The translations under genes and the position numbers were made by a program. A stretch of 64,000 bases of DNA from Caldisericales bacterium (GTDB taxonomy: Bacteria > Caldisericota > Caldisericia > Caldisericales > Caldisericaceae), in assembly GCA_015489815.1 (NCBI GenBank), contig WFZA01000016.1:23025-87024 (forward strand), written 5' to 3'. The notes below the pieces were generated by a model. The model did no database searches, was not told the DNA's origin, and saw only the letters and a program-made list of their open reading frames with translations. Position 1 is the first letter of the stretch, and every line of letters begins with the position of its first letter. Of the stretch, positions 40,624-50,141 are shown in pieces.

Positions 40624-41226
40624 CTATTTATTATGCAGTTTTGCAAGAAAACCTAGTTTTGCCTCGTCCTCCTTGGTATTTACATTAAAGAAAGTCGTTA
40701 GTTCTCTATCGAAACGCACAATTTCGTTCTCCTTTAGATACTGCACCTTACTATTTCTTAAAAGCAACCGCAAAGGAAACTCTTTTAATTCTATGCTTTG
40801 TTTTACTTTTGTAAAAAGACGCCTGTTATAAAATGCAAAAAGCAGTTCAATATAGCTTCCTACACGGGGAATGTAGATGTCCACACTCTTATCTAAATTA
40901 CCGTACATATACATAAGAAGTTGTTCGTTAATAAAAGGCATATCGCAGGCAGTTAGAAACACAAATTGTTCCTCTGTATTGAAAAATGCCGTGTATAAGC
41001 CGCCTAAGGGCCCTGCGTCCTTCACAACATCTTTTATAGTATTAAAACCGTTTATCTGTTTATCGCCTATAAGCAAAGGCTCTACTGCGAAAACTCTCTC
41101 AAGGATTGAAAAAGTTCTTCCCAAAATAATCTCCCCGTTTATAGAGAGATTAGTTTTATCCTTACCGAGTCTTCGACCTTTACCGCCAACAAGTATTACA
41201 GGTATTACACTTTTTCTATTCTGCAT
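40624..41226 (-). CDS. mobA: Molybdenum cofactor guanylyltransferase MobA
   Basis: The 200-residue nucleotidyltransferase has V-I-L-V-G-G-K-G-R-R-L-G-K-D-K near 10-24, the MobA form of L-A-G-G-x-S-x-R-M-G-x-D-K. V-F-L-T-A-C-D-M-P-F lies near 90-99. It attaches GMP to molybdopterin to form the MGD cofactor. It overlaps the end of fdhA by 22 nt and so is made with the enzyme that needs MGD. Confidence 0.92.
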   Translation of the reverse strand: MQNRKSVIPVILVGGKGRRLGKDKTNLSINGEIILGRTFSILERVFAVEPLLIGDKQINGFNTIKDVVKDAGPLGGLYTAFFNTEEQFVFLTACDMPFINEQLLMYMYGNLDKSVDIYIPRVGSYIELLFAFYNRRLFTKVKQSIELKEFPLRLLLRNSKVQYLKENEIVRFDRELTTFFNVNTKEDEAKLGFLAKLHNK

Positions 41227-43925
41227 GCTGCAACTTTGTATTCAGGTATGTTTGCAATCGGATCAAGCGCAGGATTTGTTAAAATATTTGCGGCTGCCTC
41301 GTGGAAGTGGAACGATACAAAAACTACACCTTCTTTCGGCCTATCAGAGACACGCGTTTTAACCTTTATACTTCCCCTGCGCGTTGTAACTTTTACAATT
41401 TCTCCGTCTTTTAAGTTTAGCTTATCTGCGTCTTTCTTTGAAATCTCTATGTAATTCTCAGGCACAAATTCATCCAGTACTTTCACTCTTCTCGACTCGT
41501 TACCAGTGTGATAGTGGTAGAGAATTCTACCTGTAGTAAGAACAAATGGATACTCTTTATCTGGAAGTTCAGCAGGTGGCTTAAATTTTACTGCATGTAT
41601 GACGCCTCTTCCATTAGGCTTATTAAAGTGTCCATTTCTATGCAGTATCTTTGTTCCAGGATCGCTGTCGTCCTTACAGGGCCATTGAATTCCCTGTTTT
41701 TCCAAGCGGTAATGGTGAATTCCTGCATAAGAGAGCGTAAGCGATGCTGCTTCATCCATAATTTCTGCACTATTTTTATAATGCATTGGATATCCCATTG
41801 CACTTGCAACTTCTGAAACAATCTCCCAGTCAAACTTTGTACCCTTCAGTTTTTCTTTTGCAACTCTTAGAAGCTGAACTCTGCGCTCAGTATTTGTAAA
41901 TGTGCCGTCTTTTTCGTATGCAGCAGCCGCTGGCAATACAACATCCGCAATCTGTGCCGTTTCGGAAAGAAAAATATCCTGAACAACTATAAACTCTAAT
42001 TTTTCGAAACCTTCTCGAACCCTATTTATATCAGGCTCACTCATAAGAGGATTCTCTCCCATTACATACACGGCTTTTAACTTGCCACTTAACGCAGCTT
42101 CGCCAAATTTCGAAACAGGCAAACCTACATCCTTAGGAAGTTTTACGCCCCATGCCTGTTCAAACTTTTCACGGACGCTTTCATCTGTAACGCTCTGATA
42201 CCCAGGAAAAACATTGGGAAGTGCTCCAAGATCGCAAGCACCCTGCACATTTGCCTGACCGCGAAGCGGATTGATTCCAGCACCTTCGCGCCCTAAATTC
42301 CCTGTAATCAGAGCAAGATTTGCTATGCTTAACACATTGTCCGTTCCAGTCGTATGTTGCGTAATTCCCATTGTATAAAAAATCGTTGCATTTTTCGCCT
42401 GCCCATAAATTTCCGCTGCTTGCTTAATGAGATTTAAATCAACACCTGTTATCTTAGATGCTTCACTTAAATCAAAGTCTTTTAACTCTTCTTTTAATTG
42501 CTCAAAGCCAACAGCATGTTCTTTTATGAATTCTTCATCTACTAAATCTTCGTCAATAATTATCTTCATAATTGCATTAAGCAAAGCAACATCAGTTCCC
42601 GGATTATGCTGTATAAATACATCTGCAACCTTTGCAATATCAGTTTTTCTTGGATCACATACGATAATTTTTGCCCCATCATCCTTTTGATGTTTCTTTA
42701 CAATTTGTGCAATAACTGGATGTGTCTCAGTCATATTAGAACCAATAATAAACATTACATCTGCATCTTTTATATCGTCAATTGAGTTCGTTGCAGCGCC
42801 CGCCCCAAGTGCCATTTTTAAGCCAGTTACCGTAGATGAATGGCAAAGCCTTGCGCAATTGTCTACATTATTAGTGCCTATTACGGCACGCGCAAACTTT
42901 TGTACCACATAATTGTCCTCATTTGTGCAACGCGAAGAGCCAAGAACACCTATAGAATCAGAGCCATATTTATTTTTAATCTCTGTAAGTTTTCGTGCAA
43001 TATACTGAATTGCCTCATCCCAGGATGCCTTCCTAAACTTTCCATTCTCCTTTATGAGAGGCGATGTTAATCTGTCTTTGCTGTTTACATACTCAAATCC
43101 GAATCGTCCTTTAACGCAGGTCCTTGTATCATTCACAAGTTTGTTAGGCAATCCTTTAGCCATTACTATGTTGTTGTTTTTATCTGTATAAAGCCGTATG
43201 TTACAGCCAACCCCACAGTAAGAACACACAGTATCCGTTGCCTTAAAATCGTATATTCTGCCTTTGCCAATACGTGGCTTTTCTATTAAAGCACCGGTAG
43301 GGCACGCCTGAACGCATTCTCCGCAAAATTGGCAGTTCGTCTGCTCAAGCGGCAAATTAAACGGAGTAGTCACCTTTTCGTCTATTCCTCTCATTGCAAT
43401 GCCAATTGCTTCTACTATTGCCTGGTTTTCGCATGCATCAACGCACCTTCTGCATAATATGCATTTTTGCGGGTCAAACTGAATAAATGGGTTGGTGTCC
43501 CATGCAGTCTGTTTTTCCTTTTCGTATATTTCACTTTCGTCCAAAAACACACTCTTCTTTACATTAAATTCGTAAGCAAGGTCCTGCAGCAAACAATCGC
43601 CGTTTTTATCACAGGTCATGCAATCAAGAGGGTGGTGTGCAAGCGCAAGTTCCAAATTCATTTCCCTTGCTTCTTTCACAGCAGGTGTATCTGTATAAAT
43701 CTCCATACCTTCTAGAAGTTCAGTAATGCAGGAACGCTGAAGAGTTCTTGCACCTTTCACTTCAACCACACAAACACCACAGCTCCCTTCCTCAGAAACT
43801 CCCTCGAGGTAGCAAAGCGTTGGAATGTGTATACCTACCTTTTCACACGCCTTTAATATAGTAATGCCTGCTGGAAATTCGTATTCTTTACCATTTATCT
43901 TTACTTTGACGGTTTTTTCTTCCAT
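41205..43925 (-). CDS. fdhA: NAD-linked formate dehydrogenase catalytic subunit (Cys type)
   Basis: The protein has 906 residues from the ATG at 43925, chosen for its GGAGGCG and because an upstream TTG-type extension overlaps the previous gene. It has an N-terminal 2Fe-2S domain (Cys 38, 49, 52, 66) and a NuoG-like His/Cys cluster (H-P-L-D-C-M-T-C-D-K-N-G-D-C near 98). Two 4Fe-4S motifs follow (C-I-L-C-R-R-C near 155, C-Q-F-C-G-E-C near 198), then the catalytic 4Fe-4S (C-S-Y-C-G-V-G-C near 234). Residue 361 in N-C-A-R-L-C-H-S-S is Cys where some enzymes have selenocysteine. The C-terminus has the MGD-binding domain (D-R-P-K-E-G-V-V-F). It oxidises formate, or reduces CO2, with the NuoE/F-like partners. 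Confidence 0.94.
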   Translation of the reverse strand: MEEKTVKVKINGKEYEFPAGITILKACEKVGIHIPTLCYLEGVSEEGSCGVCVVEVKGARTLQRSCITELLEGMEIYTDTPAVKEAREMNLELALAHHPLDCMTCDKNGDCLLQDLAYEFNVKKSVFLDESEIYEKEKQTAWDTNPFIQFDPQKCILCRRCVDACENQAIVEAIGIAMRGIDEKVTTPFNLPLEQTNCQFCGECVQACPTGALIEKPRIGKGRIYDFKATDTVCSYCGVGCNIRLYTDKNNNIVMAKGLPNKLVNDTRTCVKGRFGFEYVNSKDRLTSPLIKENGKFRKASWDEAIQYIARKLTEIKNKYGSDSIGVLGSSRCTNEDNYVVQKFARAVIGTNNVDNCARLCHSSTVTGLKMALGAGAATNSIDDIKDADVMFIIGSNMTETHPVIAQIVKKHQKDDGAKIIVCDPRKTDIAKVADVFIQHNPGTDVALLNAIMKIIIDEDLVDEEFIKEHAVGFEQLKEELKDFDLSEASKITGVDLNLIKQAAEIYGQAKNATIFYTMGITQHTTGTDNVLSIANLALITGNLGREGAGINPLRGQANVQGACDLGALPNVFPGYQSVTDESVREKFEQAWGVKLPKDVGLPVSKFGEAALSGKLKAVYVMGENPLMSEPDINRVREGFEKLEFIVVQDIFLSETAQIADVVLPAAAAYEKDGTFTNTERRVQLLRVAKEKLKGTKFDWEIVSEVASAMGYPMHYKNSAEIMDEAASLTLSYAGIHHYRLEKQGIQWPCKDDSDPGTKILHRNGHFNKPNGRGVIHAVKFKPPAELPDKEYPFVLTTGRILYHYHTGNESRRVKVLDEFVPENYIEISKKDADKLNLKDGEIVKVTTRRGSIKVKTRVSDRPKEGVVFVSFHFHEAAANILTNPALDPIANIPEYKVAACRIEKV

Positions 43926-43929
43926 AAGT

Positions 43930-45525
43930 TTACGCCTCCAACCTACAAACATTTACAGGGCATCGTTTATCAAAGATATGTGCATTCCATTCGTCAGGAA
44001 ACTTTTTCAAAGACTGCAAGATAGCATTTGGTGCAGTTTGCCCAAGACCACAAAAAGAAGTAAGTTTCATTGTACGTCCTAATTTTTCCATAATCTGAAT
44101 ATCACTTCCCTCACCCTGCCCTTTAGAGATTCTATCAATTATTTTATACATTTGGTCAGTACCTACTCTACAGGGAGTACACTTTCCGCAGCTTTCGTGC
44201 CTGAAAAACTTAGCGATGTTTTTTGCAACATCTACTATACAGCGCTTTTCACTTAAAACTGTAATAGAACCTGAGCCAGGCCCAGCTTCAATCTTTGCAA
44301 GCGAATTAAAATCCACAGGCGTATTAATTTCATTCGGTGTTAGGAGAGAACCAGAAACTCCCCCAAGTATTACCGCCTTTAATGATAGATTATCTTTTAA
44401 GCCACCGCCTATTTCATTTATGATAAAAGAAAGATTAGTTCCAAACGGCACTTCTACAACGCCTTTCCAGTTCAGATCGCCATTTAAACTAAATAGTTTT
44501 GTCCCATAGGAGCCAGGAACACCAAACTGCTTAAACCACTCTGCACCTTTGCGCATAATAACAGGTATATTTGCTAATGTTTCCACATTATTTATTACTG
44601 TAGGTTTACCCCACAAACCTGCCGTTGGAGGATAAGGCGGTTTTTTACGCGGCTCGCCGCGTTTACCTTCAATAGAGTTAAGCAGGGCAGTTTCCTCTCC
44701 GCATACATAAGCACCTGCACCCTTTTTAACTTGCAAGTCAAAAGAAAAATTACTTCCTAAAATGTTGTTTCCCAATAAGCCGAGATCGTACGCCTGGCTA
44801 ATTGCATTTTCAAGCCTTTCTATTGAAAGTGCGTACTCACCTCTTATGTAAATAATCCCTTCGTTTGCTCCGGTTGCATATCCTGCAATAAGCATCCCTT
44901 CAATTACTCTGTGGGGGTCCCCTTCCATAATGGTTCGATCCTTAAATGTGCCTGGTTCCCCCTCATCTGCATTGCAAATGATGTACTTTTTATCACTCTT
45001 TGCCTTTGCAGTAAATTCCCACTTTTTACCAGTAGGGAATCCTGCCCCGCCGCGGCCTCTAAGTTCAGAATCTTTAATTTCTTTTATTACACCTTCTGGA
45101 GAAGTCTTTAATGCATTCTCAAAACCCTTATAACCATCAAAAGCAATATATTCTTTTATATCTTCTGGACTAATTTTACCAACATTCTCAAGCACTATAC
45201 GCTGTTGAATGCCCATTATTTTTTCTATTTGCGAAAACCGTTTGAATGGTTTTTGTAATTTCTTAACAACCTTGCCGTCTACGAAATGTTCTTTAACAAT
45301 TGTTTGCACATCCTCTTTTGAATTAACAGGTGCATACAAAACATTATCAGGATATATAACAAGGGCAACACCAATATCTTCATAACCTAAACTACCCGTA
45401 GGCAACACAGACACAGTTTCAGATAAATTCCTTTTTTCTAATTCTTTCTTAAAAAGTTTTTCAATTTCCTTTGCTCTGTTGAGCAAACTTTTAGAGTCTT
45501 CTGCAATAAGGATTCGATGTTTCAT
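43930..45525 (-). CDS. NuoF/HydB-like NAD(P)H-binding FMN iron-sulfur subunit
   Basis: The 531-residue protein has the NADH/FMN core G-R-G-G-A-G-F-P-T-G-K-K-W near 155-167, G-A-G-A-Y-V-C-G-E-E-T-A-L near 268 and the N3 cluster S-C-G-K-C-T-P-C near 440 with a later Cys. The first 100 residues are thioredoxin-like but contain no Cys, so the usual extra 2Fe-2S of HydB-type proteins is lost. It ends soon after R-C-P-V-N-V-C, without the C-terminal 2[4Fe-4S] domain of HydB. It passes electrons between FdhA and NAD. It overlaps the NuoE-like gene by 4 nt. Confidence 0.92.
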   Translation of the reverse strand: MKHRILIAEDSKSLLNRAKEIEKLFKKELEKRNLSETVSVLPTGSLGYEDIGVALVIYPDNVLYAPVNSKEDVQTIVKEHFVDGKVVKKLQKPFKRFSQIEKIMGIQQRIVLENVGKISPEDIKEYIAFDGYKGFENALKTSPEGVIKEIKDSELRGRGGAGFPTGKKWEFTAKAKSDKKYIICNADEGEPGTFKDRTIMEGDPHRVIEGMLIAGYATGANEGIIYIRGEYALSIERLENAISQAYDLGLLGNNILGSNFSFDLQVKKGAGAYVCGEETALLNSIEGKRGEPRKKPPYPPTAGLWGKPTVINNVETLANIPVIMRKGAEWFKQFGVPGSYGTKLFSLNGDLNWKGVVEVPFGTNLSFIINEIGGGLKDNLSLKAVILGGVSGSLLTPNEINTPVDFNSLAKIEAGPGSGSITVLSEKRCIVDVAKNIAKFFRHESCGKCTPCRVGTDQMYKIIDRISKGQGEGSDIQIMEKLGRTMKLTSFCGLGQTAPNAILQSLKKFPDEWNAHIFDKRCPVNVCRLEA

Positions 45526-45953
45526 TTCTTTGTACCTTCTTTTATGCTTTTAATAATTTCTTCTACTTTCTCCTCTGTTAAATTTCCGTACGGCTCATCG
45601 TCAATCATCATTACAGGTGCAACAGAGCACAGCCCAAGGCAACTGTTTTCCTCGAGGGTAAATAATCCATCCTTTGTTGTTTCTCCTACATCAACCTGCA
45701 AAACTTCTTTCAGTTTGTTTATTAATTTGTCTCCACCGGCAAGATGGCAGGCAAGACCTCCGCATATCCTGATAATATGTCGCCCTCGCGGTTTAAATGA
45801 GAGCATTGAGTAGAATGTACCTACTCCATAAATCTTAGACAAAGGAGTCTTTTTGTTCTCAGAAATTTGCAGTACATCTTTAAAGGTGATATAATTTTCT
45901 TTGCTATGACTTTCTGCCTTTTGAAGGTCCTCAAGGATAGATGTTTTTTTCAT
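45522..45953 (-). CDS. NuoE/HydC-like 2Fe-2S subunit
   Basis: The 143-residue thioredoxin-fold ferredoxin has the NuoE ligands C-G-G-L-A-C (C-x4-C) near 84-89 and C-L-G-L-C (C-x3-C) near 120-124, plus G-V-G-T-F-Y-S-M-L-S-F near 64. It is shorter at the N-terminus than E. coli NuoE. It forms the diaphorase with the NuoF-like subunit. The 4-nt overlap with the next gene supports coupled translation. Confidence 0.93.
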   Translation of the reverse strand: MKKTSILEDLQKAESHSKENYITFKDVLQISENKKTPLSKIYGVGTFYSMLSFKPRGRHIIRICGGLACHLAGGDKLINKLKEVLQVDVGETTKDGLFTLEENSCLGLCSVAPVMMIDDEPYGNLTEEKVEEIIKSIKEGTKK

Positions 45954-46344
45954 TTACGCCTCCTCACAAATTTCTCCTCTTGCAATAATTCGCTCCAAAA
46001 TAGGTCTGCCACCAAGAATGTGCTTCCTTATGATGTCAATAATAAGTTCAGAGGTAACTTTTCCGTAGCAAAAATACTCGCAATTAGACTGAACGACGAC
46101 AATTGGCATTTCACTGTCCATGCCCAGGCAACAACGCTTTTCAACTGGAACATCTATTAGATTATTCTTACTTAGTTCAGTACGAATTATGTTTAGAATT
46201 TCTTCTACTCCAGACGCAATTTCACTGCTTCCTTCGCTCACTATAATTTTTACCTTTGTATCGTTGCACTTCTTCGTTTCGAATATTTTTTTTTACAGCT
46301 TTCCTGAAATTATCAAGATCCTCAATAGAGCGTAATGCTTCCAT
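45954..46344 (-). CDS. Thioredoxin-like 2Fe-2S ferredoxin-family subunit, split by a frameshift at an A9 run
   Basis: A start at 46344 with AAGGAG opens M-E-A-L-R-S-I-E-D-L-D-N-F-R-K-A-V-K-K. A run of nine A's (minus strand, near 46286-46294) then puts it out of frame with the following 95-codon frame (GTG at 46241). With eight A's, the two halves join into one protein of about 130 residues of the thioredoxin-like 2Fe-2S family that often accompanies HydA/HydB or NuoF. The usual Cys of the first motif is Ser (E-G-S-S-E-I-A-S-G), and the second motif reads C-C-L-G-M-D, so cluster binding is doubtful. It could be a sequencing indel, slippage on A9 or real decay. Confidence 0.65.
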
Positions 46345-46422
46345 GCTTATACATCTCCTTTTACCGTTGAAAATTAATGTATTTAAATTTTAACACATTT
46401 ACAAAAAATAAAATATAGGAAA

Positions 46423-46450
46423 TTGCCATCGGGCGAAAATTGGTTATAAT
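46423..46450 (+). promoter_or_regulatory. Promoter of the DUF2905 gene
   Basis: TTGCCA (46423-46428) and TATAAT (46445-46450) are 16 bp apart. The ATG follows 6 nt later. The segment TTATAATTTAAACATGG is identical to the one at the rsmH start. Confidence 0.7.
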
Positions 46451-46456
46451 TTAAAC

Positions 46457-46669
46457 ATGGATAAGTTAGGTAAAATCTTGATAGAAGCTGGCATTTTGTT
46501 TATCCTTATAGGAGGGTTATTTTTTCTATTTGACAGGGTTGGTTTTTTTAGACTACCCGGGGATATAGTTATTAAAAAGGGAAACTTTGTATTTTATTTC
46601 CCCATAGTAACGAGTATAATTTTAAGCATTTTACTAACAATCGTCCTGAACTTATTTCTCAGAAAATAG
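46457..46669 (+). CDS. DUF2905 family small membrane protein
   Basis: The 70-residue protein has two transmembrane helices (about 7-27 and 47-67) joined by the family core R-L-P-G-D-I-V-I-K-K-G-N-F-V-F-Y-F-P-I. Function is unknown. There is no Shine-Dalgarno; the mRNA is probably leaderless. It is convergent with the large membrane protein gene. Confidence 0.88.
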   Translation: MDKLGKILIEAGILFILIGGLFFLFDRVGFFRLPGDIVIKKGNFVFYFPIVTSIILSILLTIVLNLFLRK

Positions 46670-46693
46670 GGTTAAAAAGTAGAAGTTTACCTG

Positions 46694-49600
46694 TTATTTA
46701 CCGGTTAGTTCACTTATGTTTACGATCTTTATCCCCTGGTAATTCGTAATCTTTGGACGGTCATCAACAATTATTTTACTTATCCGAGTTTTTTTAGCAA
46801 TTAACAACAATTCTCCAGTGCTTTTCTTTGCTCCAATCCTTCGTGCAAGATCCTCGGCAATACGCAACTCTATACCGGTAAGTGAAATAACGGAAATTCT
46901 ATACTTTGTTTTAATATCCGGATCGACATTAGGTTGATCCTTTGCCGAAATTATGATCCTGCTAAGATGCTCCAGTGCATGAAGTTTATAAAGTTCTGAC
47001 AAAGAACCACTGTCAAGTGCAGCAGAACCTGATATTGAGATACCAGCAGATTGTCCGACTTTCTCTTCGGTACTAACCTTTTCTATTACTTCTTTACCTA
47101 CCTGGATCCCAGCAGAAGCATTGATATTCTCCTCTGCCTGTGGCTCCCTTCTTACTTTTTCTATTAATTCGGAAAGAGATGTATGGATTTTTTCTTCTTT
47201 GGTACTTTCCTCCTTATTTTGTTTGTCACTAACTTCAAGACTTTCTTCTTTAACTTTACTAACAGGGCTCTCCTCTGGTTTAGCTTTCTCTTTTACAGAT
47301 TCTTCAAAACCTTCTTCTGCCTCACCAACACTAGAAACAGCAGACCCCTCTTCTACAGTTGGCCCAGATACTTCAACCTTCTTTCTTCCAAACAACCGAC
47401 CTACACCAAAAACTTTGTGATTGGCAGACTCAGGCTCTTTTGCTTCTGCAAGCGTTTTTTCAATAATAGGCTTCTCTGTATTTTTAATAATGCTCGTTTC
47501 ATTAGTCTTTGGCTTAACAGTAGCTTGAACATTAGAGGACACAGTATTCGTAGGCGTTGCAGTCTTTTCTTCTCTTCTATCAGTCTCCTTCAGATTTTTA
47601 GATTGCTCGGAGATTTTTGCAGTAGTCTCCTTTAACTTTTTAAGGACTTCGGCAATCCTTTCAGATTCAATGGCCGCTTCAGGTGACCTCGTTTCAGAAA
47701 GAGACTTCCCTTTTATAACTACTTCTTTTGCCTTTGTGGAAGGTTTCTCTGTTAACGGCTTTTTTACCTCTCCTTGTTGAGTAAGGTTCAGATTTTTATT
47801 GAGGATTTTTTTAAGCGCTAATTCTTTACTTAACTGCTGAACGCCCTCTTGAGGAGTTTCCGCCTTACCTTTTTTCTGGCCTGAAGGTACATTTTCAACC
47901 GCCTTCTCCAATGTAGCAGTTTTTTCTTTTACTTGCAATGGACCTGTCGTAGGTAATTTCTCTGGGGTTCTTTTCTCGATCTTTTTTGTCTCTTCTGTTT
48001 CTGCAGGGTGTTTAAAGATCTGCAAAGGCTGTTTGGCAGTTTTAACGGTAGCCTTTTTCTCCTCTGACTTTTGTCCACCTAATGTTATTGACTTCCGCTC
48101 AACCCTTACAGGTTCGTTCCTCTTCGAAACTATACCCTCCTGCTTTTTACTATACTTCGAAACGAGCACTTTAGGCTTCCCCGTCGGCGCCGCTTTAATC
48201 CCGCTAATACCTTTCTCTTCAATCGTCTTCACATTAAATGCCACATTGCCTTTTTTCTTTAATTCAGCTTCCGTAACCTTCTCTACAGGTATTTGTTTCT
48301 TCCTTCTTTTAGGTATAAGCAAAATAATAATAAGTGCAATTAAAAGATAAAATAAAATAGCAGCAAGTTCACTTACGGTAAGGTTAGGGAAGTAAGGGTG
48401 TACATAAGGATAAACCATCTGCGCAACGGGAATGAAAAGTGCAATAATTTGCCTGGACAAATTATTTAAAGACGGCGATATAGCCTGCCAGAACTGCGAT
48501 AATGTGTTACTAACGCTTTTATATATAGAGGTTTTTTCTATCCCGCTCCACACTGAACCAAAAAACCCTGCAATGGGTGTAATATACCGTGACAATACAT
48601 CCTCATTTGGTTCTTGCGTTCTACCATTATTATTTTGAGTTGAAGTTTTCGGAGGTATAGCTCCTACGACATAGGAAACACTATTATCTTTTAATGGCAA
48701 AAGCATGGAAAGAAATTCTATTGAAGTAGTAAGCCCGACATCAAAAACAGAGATAGGTTTATTAGAATCAATTTTTACGGAAGTATAACTTTTTCCAAAA
48801 AGAAAAGTCTTTGGCATAAGAGCATCTTTTAACGCATACTGCTTTCCATTCAATTTGATTGTAGTATCCGAGAACATAGGAATTACTACTACTTTCCTTC
48901 GATGTACGAGACCATTAAAGTTAAATATTTTACCTGTAAGAAATACATAGTGTTCGTTATGACCAAAAAGTGAAGGAATTTGCTCCCCGCCGATATTCCC
49001 GTGATTAGAATCTGAATATACAAGAATAGGTTTATTATATTTGATAAATATGGGGACTGTCTCTGTATAACTATCTTTATACTTGGTAATTACAGTTTTA
49101 TATATGTAATCTCCCGGATTTCCAAGGTTTACATAAGGATAGGTTTTAAACGGAGTTTTGATCTGAACTTTTGTATTTGGAAAAAGCGCAGAGCACACTA
49201 CATCACCATACGAAACACCTTTAAATTCATTAGACGCCCCGTAGTTTATAGAATAAATATTGTCATCTTCACAGCCAAACTGAACTGTAACTGGATAATT
49301 AGTCGAAATTTCGTAAAGTCCTGGCCTTAATGAAAAGTTTTTATACTGTCCGCGCGGTGGCAAAGTACCTGAATATATATTATTTCCAGTTAAGGATTTT
49401 ATCGTAAGCTTTGTAGAAGCATACGAAGAAACGACTACTTCTCTTGGTATAAACAGTAAGAAATAAGTCCCGTAGACAGATGAAACATCGTCGGAACTAT
49501 TCTTCAGACAATTTGCTTTAAGAGAGCTAACTTCTGCGAAAACGGGCTTTTTTGATTGAATTGTAAATACCTCGTCACGAGAAAGAGAAATGGCCTTAAA

Positions 49601-50086
49601 TTCCTTCTTATTTAGTACACCAGAAAATAATACATTGCCATTATTCGACTTTACAGAAATATTGTTATCATCTGCAAGGGATGCTATATATAACTTGCCA
49701 CTCCCTATTCCAACAAAGTAAGTTCCTGAAAAATTGGGTTTATAAAGAATCTGAGTTTTATTTGGAATAACATCTTTTCCATATTTTAAAATAAGGATTT
49801 TCGTTTCATTGGGTGCAAAAGATAGAATAGTGGAAAAACGAAGCAAGTTAACACCTCTACTGAGTATCTGTATAGGAATCTTTTTTCCTTTTAAAAAAAC
49901 CGCTACTTTATCGTTACTTTTAATCTTTGGAATACTAACTGAAATATCTACCTTTTTATAAACAGGTAGAGGAAGGGAATTGGTAATGCTTATTGACACA
50001 GAAGCACTATCCGAAGCATCCGCAATGGATACCCCAGACAAAACAAAGGCAATTACCAAAATTATTACTATAATTTTTTTATTCAT
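46694..50086 (-). CDS. Large transmembrane protein: beta-rich outer region, long charged cytoplasmic linker, PIN-like C-terminus
   Basis: The 1130-residue protein has a signal-like N-terminal helix (5-24), then about 450 outside residues rich in beta strands. Repeated phrases such as S-K-K-P-V-F-A-E-V, S-N-K-P-I-S-V-F-D-V and Y-N-K-P-I-L-V-Y recall IgGFc-binding or adhesin-like domains. A transmembrane helix lies at about 573-591, followed by R-R-K-K. Residues 600-1040 are a low-complexity Lys/Glu/Thr/Pro linker. The last 85 residues (A-E-D-L-A-R-R-I-G-A-K, T-G-E-L-L-L-I-A-K-K, I-I-V-D-D-R-P-K-I) resemble the second half of a PIN domain. I do not know a family with this combination. It forms its own transcription unit. 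Confidence 0.75.
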   Translation of the reverse strand: MNKKIIVIILVIAFVLSGVSIADASDSASVSISITNSLPLPVYKKVDISVSIPKIKSNDKVAVFLKGKKIPIQILSRGVNLLRFSTILSFAPNETKILILKYGKDVIPNKTQILYKPNFSGTYFVGIGSGKLYIASLADDNNISVKSNNGNVLFSGVLNKKEFKAISLSRDEVFTIQSKKPVFAEVSSLKANCLKNSSDDVSSVYGTYFLLFIPREVVVSSYASTKLTIKSLTGNNIYSGTLPPRGQYKNFSLRPGLYEISTNYPVTVQFGCEDDNIYSINYGASNEFKGVSYGDVVCSALFPNTKVQIKTPFKTYPYVNLGNPGDYIYKTVITKYKDSYTETVPIFIKYNKPILVYSDSNHGNIGGEQIPSLFGHNEHYVFLTGKIFNFNGLVHRRKVVVIPMFSDTTIKLNGKQYALKDALMPKTFLFGKSYTSVKIDSNKPISVFDVGLTTSIEFLSMLLPLKDNSVSYVVGAIPPKTSTQNNNGRTQEPNEDVLSRYITPIAGFFGSVWSGIEKTSIYKSVSNTLSQFWQAISPSLNNLSRQIIALFIPVAQMVYPYVHPYFPNLTVSELAAILFYLLIALIIILLIPKRRKKQIPVEKVTEAELKKKGNVAFNVKTIEEKGISGIKAAPTGKPKVLVSKYSKKQEGIVSKRNEPVRVERKSITLGGQKSEEKKATVKTAKQPLQIFKHPAETEETKKIEKRTPEKLPTTGPLQVKEKTATLEKAVENVPSGQKKGKAETPQEGVQQLSKELALKKILNKNLNLTQQGEVKKPLTEKPSTKAKEVVIKGKSLSETRSPEAAIESERIAEVLKKLKETTAKISEQSKNLKETDRREEKTATPTNTVSSNVQATVKPKTNETSIIKNTEKPIIEKTLAEAKEPESANHKVFGVGRLFGRKKVEVSGPTVEEGSAVSSVGEAEEGFEESVKEKAKPEESPVSKVKEESLEVSDKQNKEESTKEEKIHTSLSELIEKVRREPQAEENINASAGIQVGKEVIEKVSTEEKVGQSAGISISGSAALDSGSLSELYKLHALEHLSRIIISAKDQPNVDPDIKTKYRISVISLTGIELRIAEDLARRIGAKKSTGELLLIAKKTRISKIIVDDRPKITNYQGIKIVNISELTGK

Positions 50087-50106
50087 TCCAAGCTCCCCTT
50101 CCTCCT

Positions 50107-50134
50107 ATTTTATACAATTTCAGAAAAGTTTCAA
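50107..50134 (-). promoter_or_regulatory. Promoter of the large transmembrane protein gene
   Basis: TTGAAA (50134-50129) and TAAAAT (50112-50107) on the minus strand have a 16-bp spacer. AGGAGG follows before the ATG at 50086. Confidence 0.75.
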
Positions 50135-50141
50135 CACCAAG

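Noticed and set aside
41205..43925. Selenocysteine at the formate dehydrogenase active site
   Set aside because: The codon at residue 361 encodes Cys and no in-frame TGA is present.
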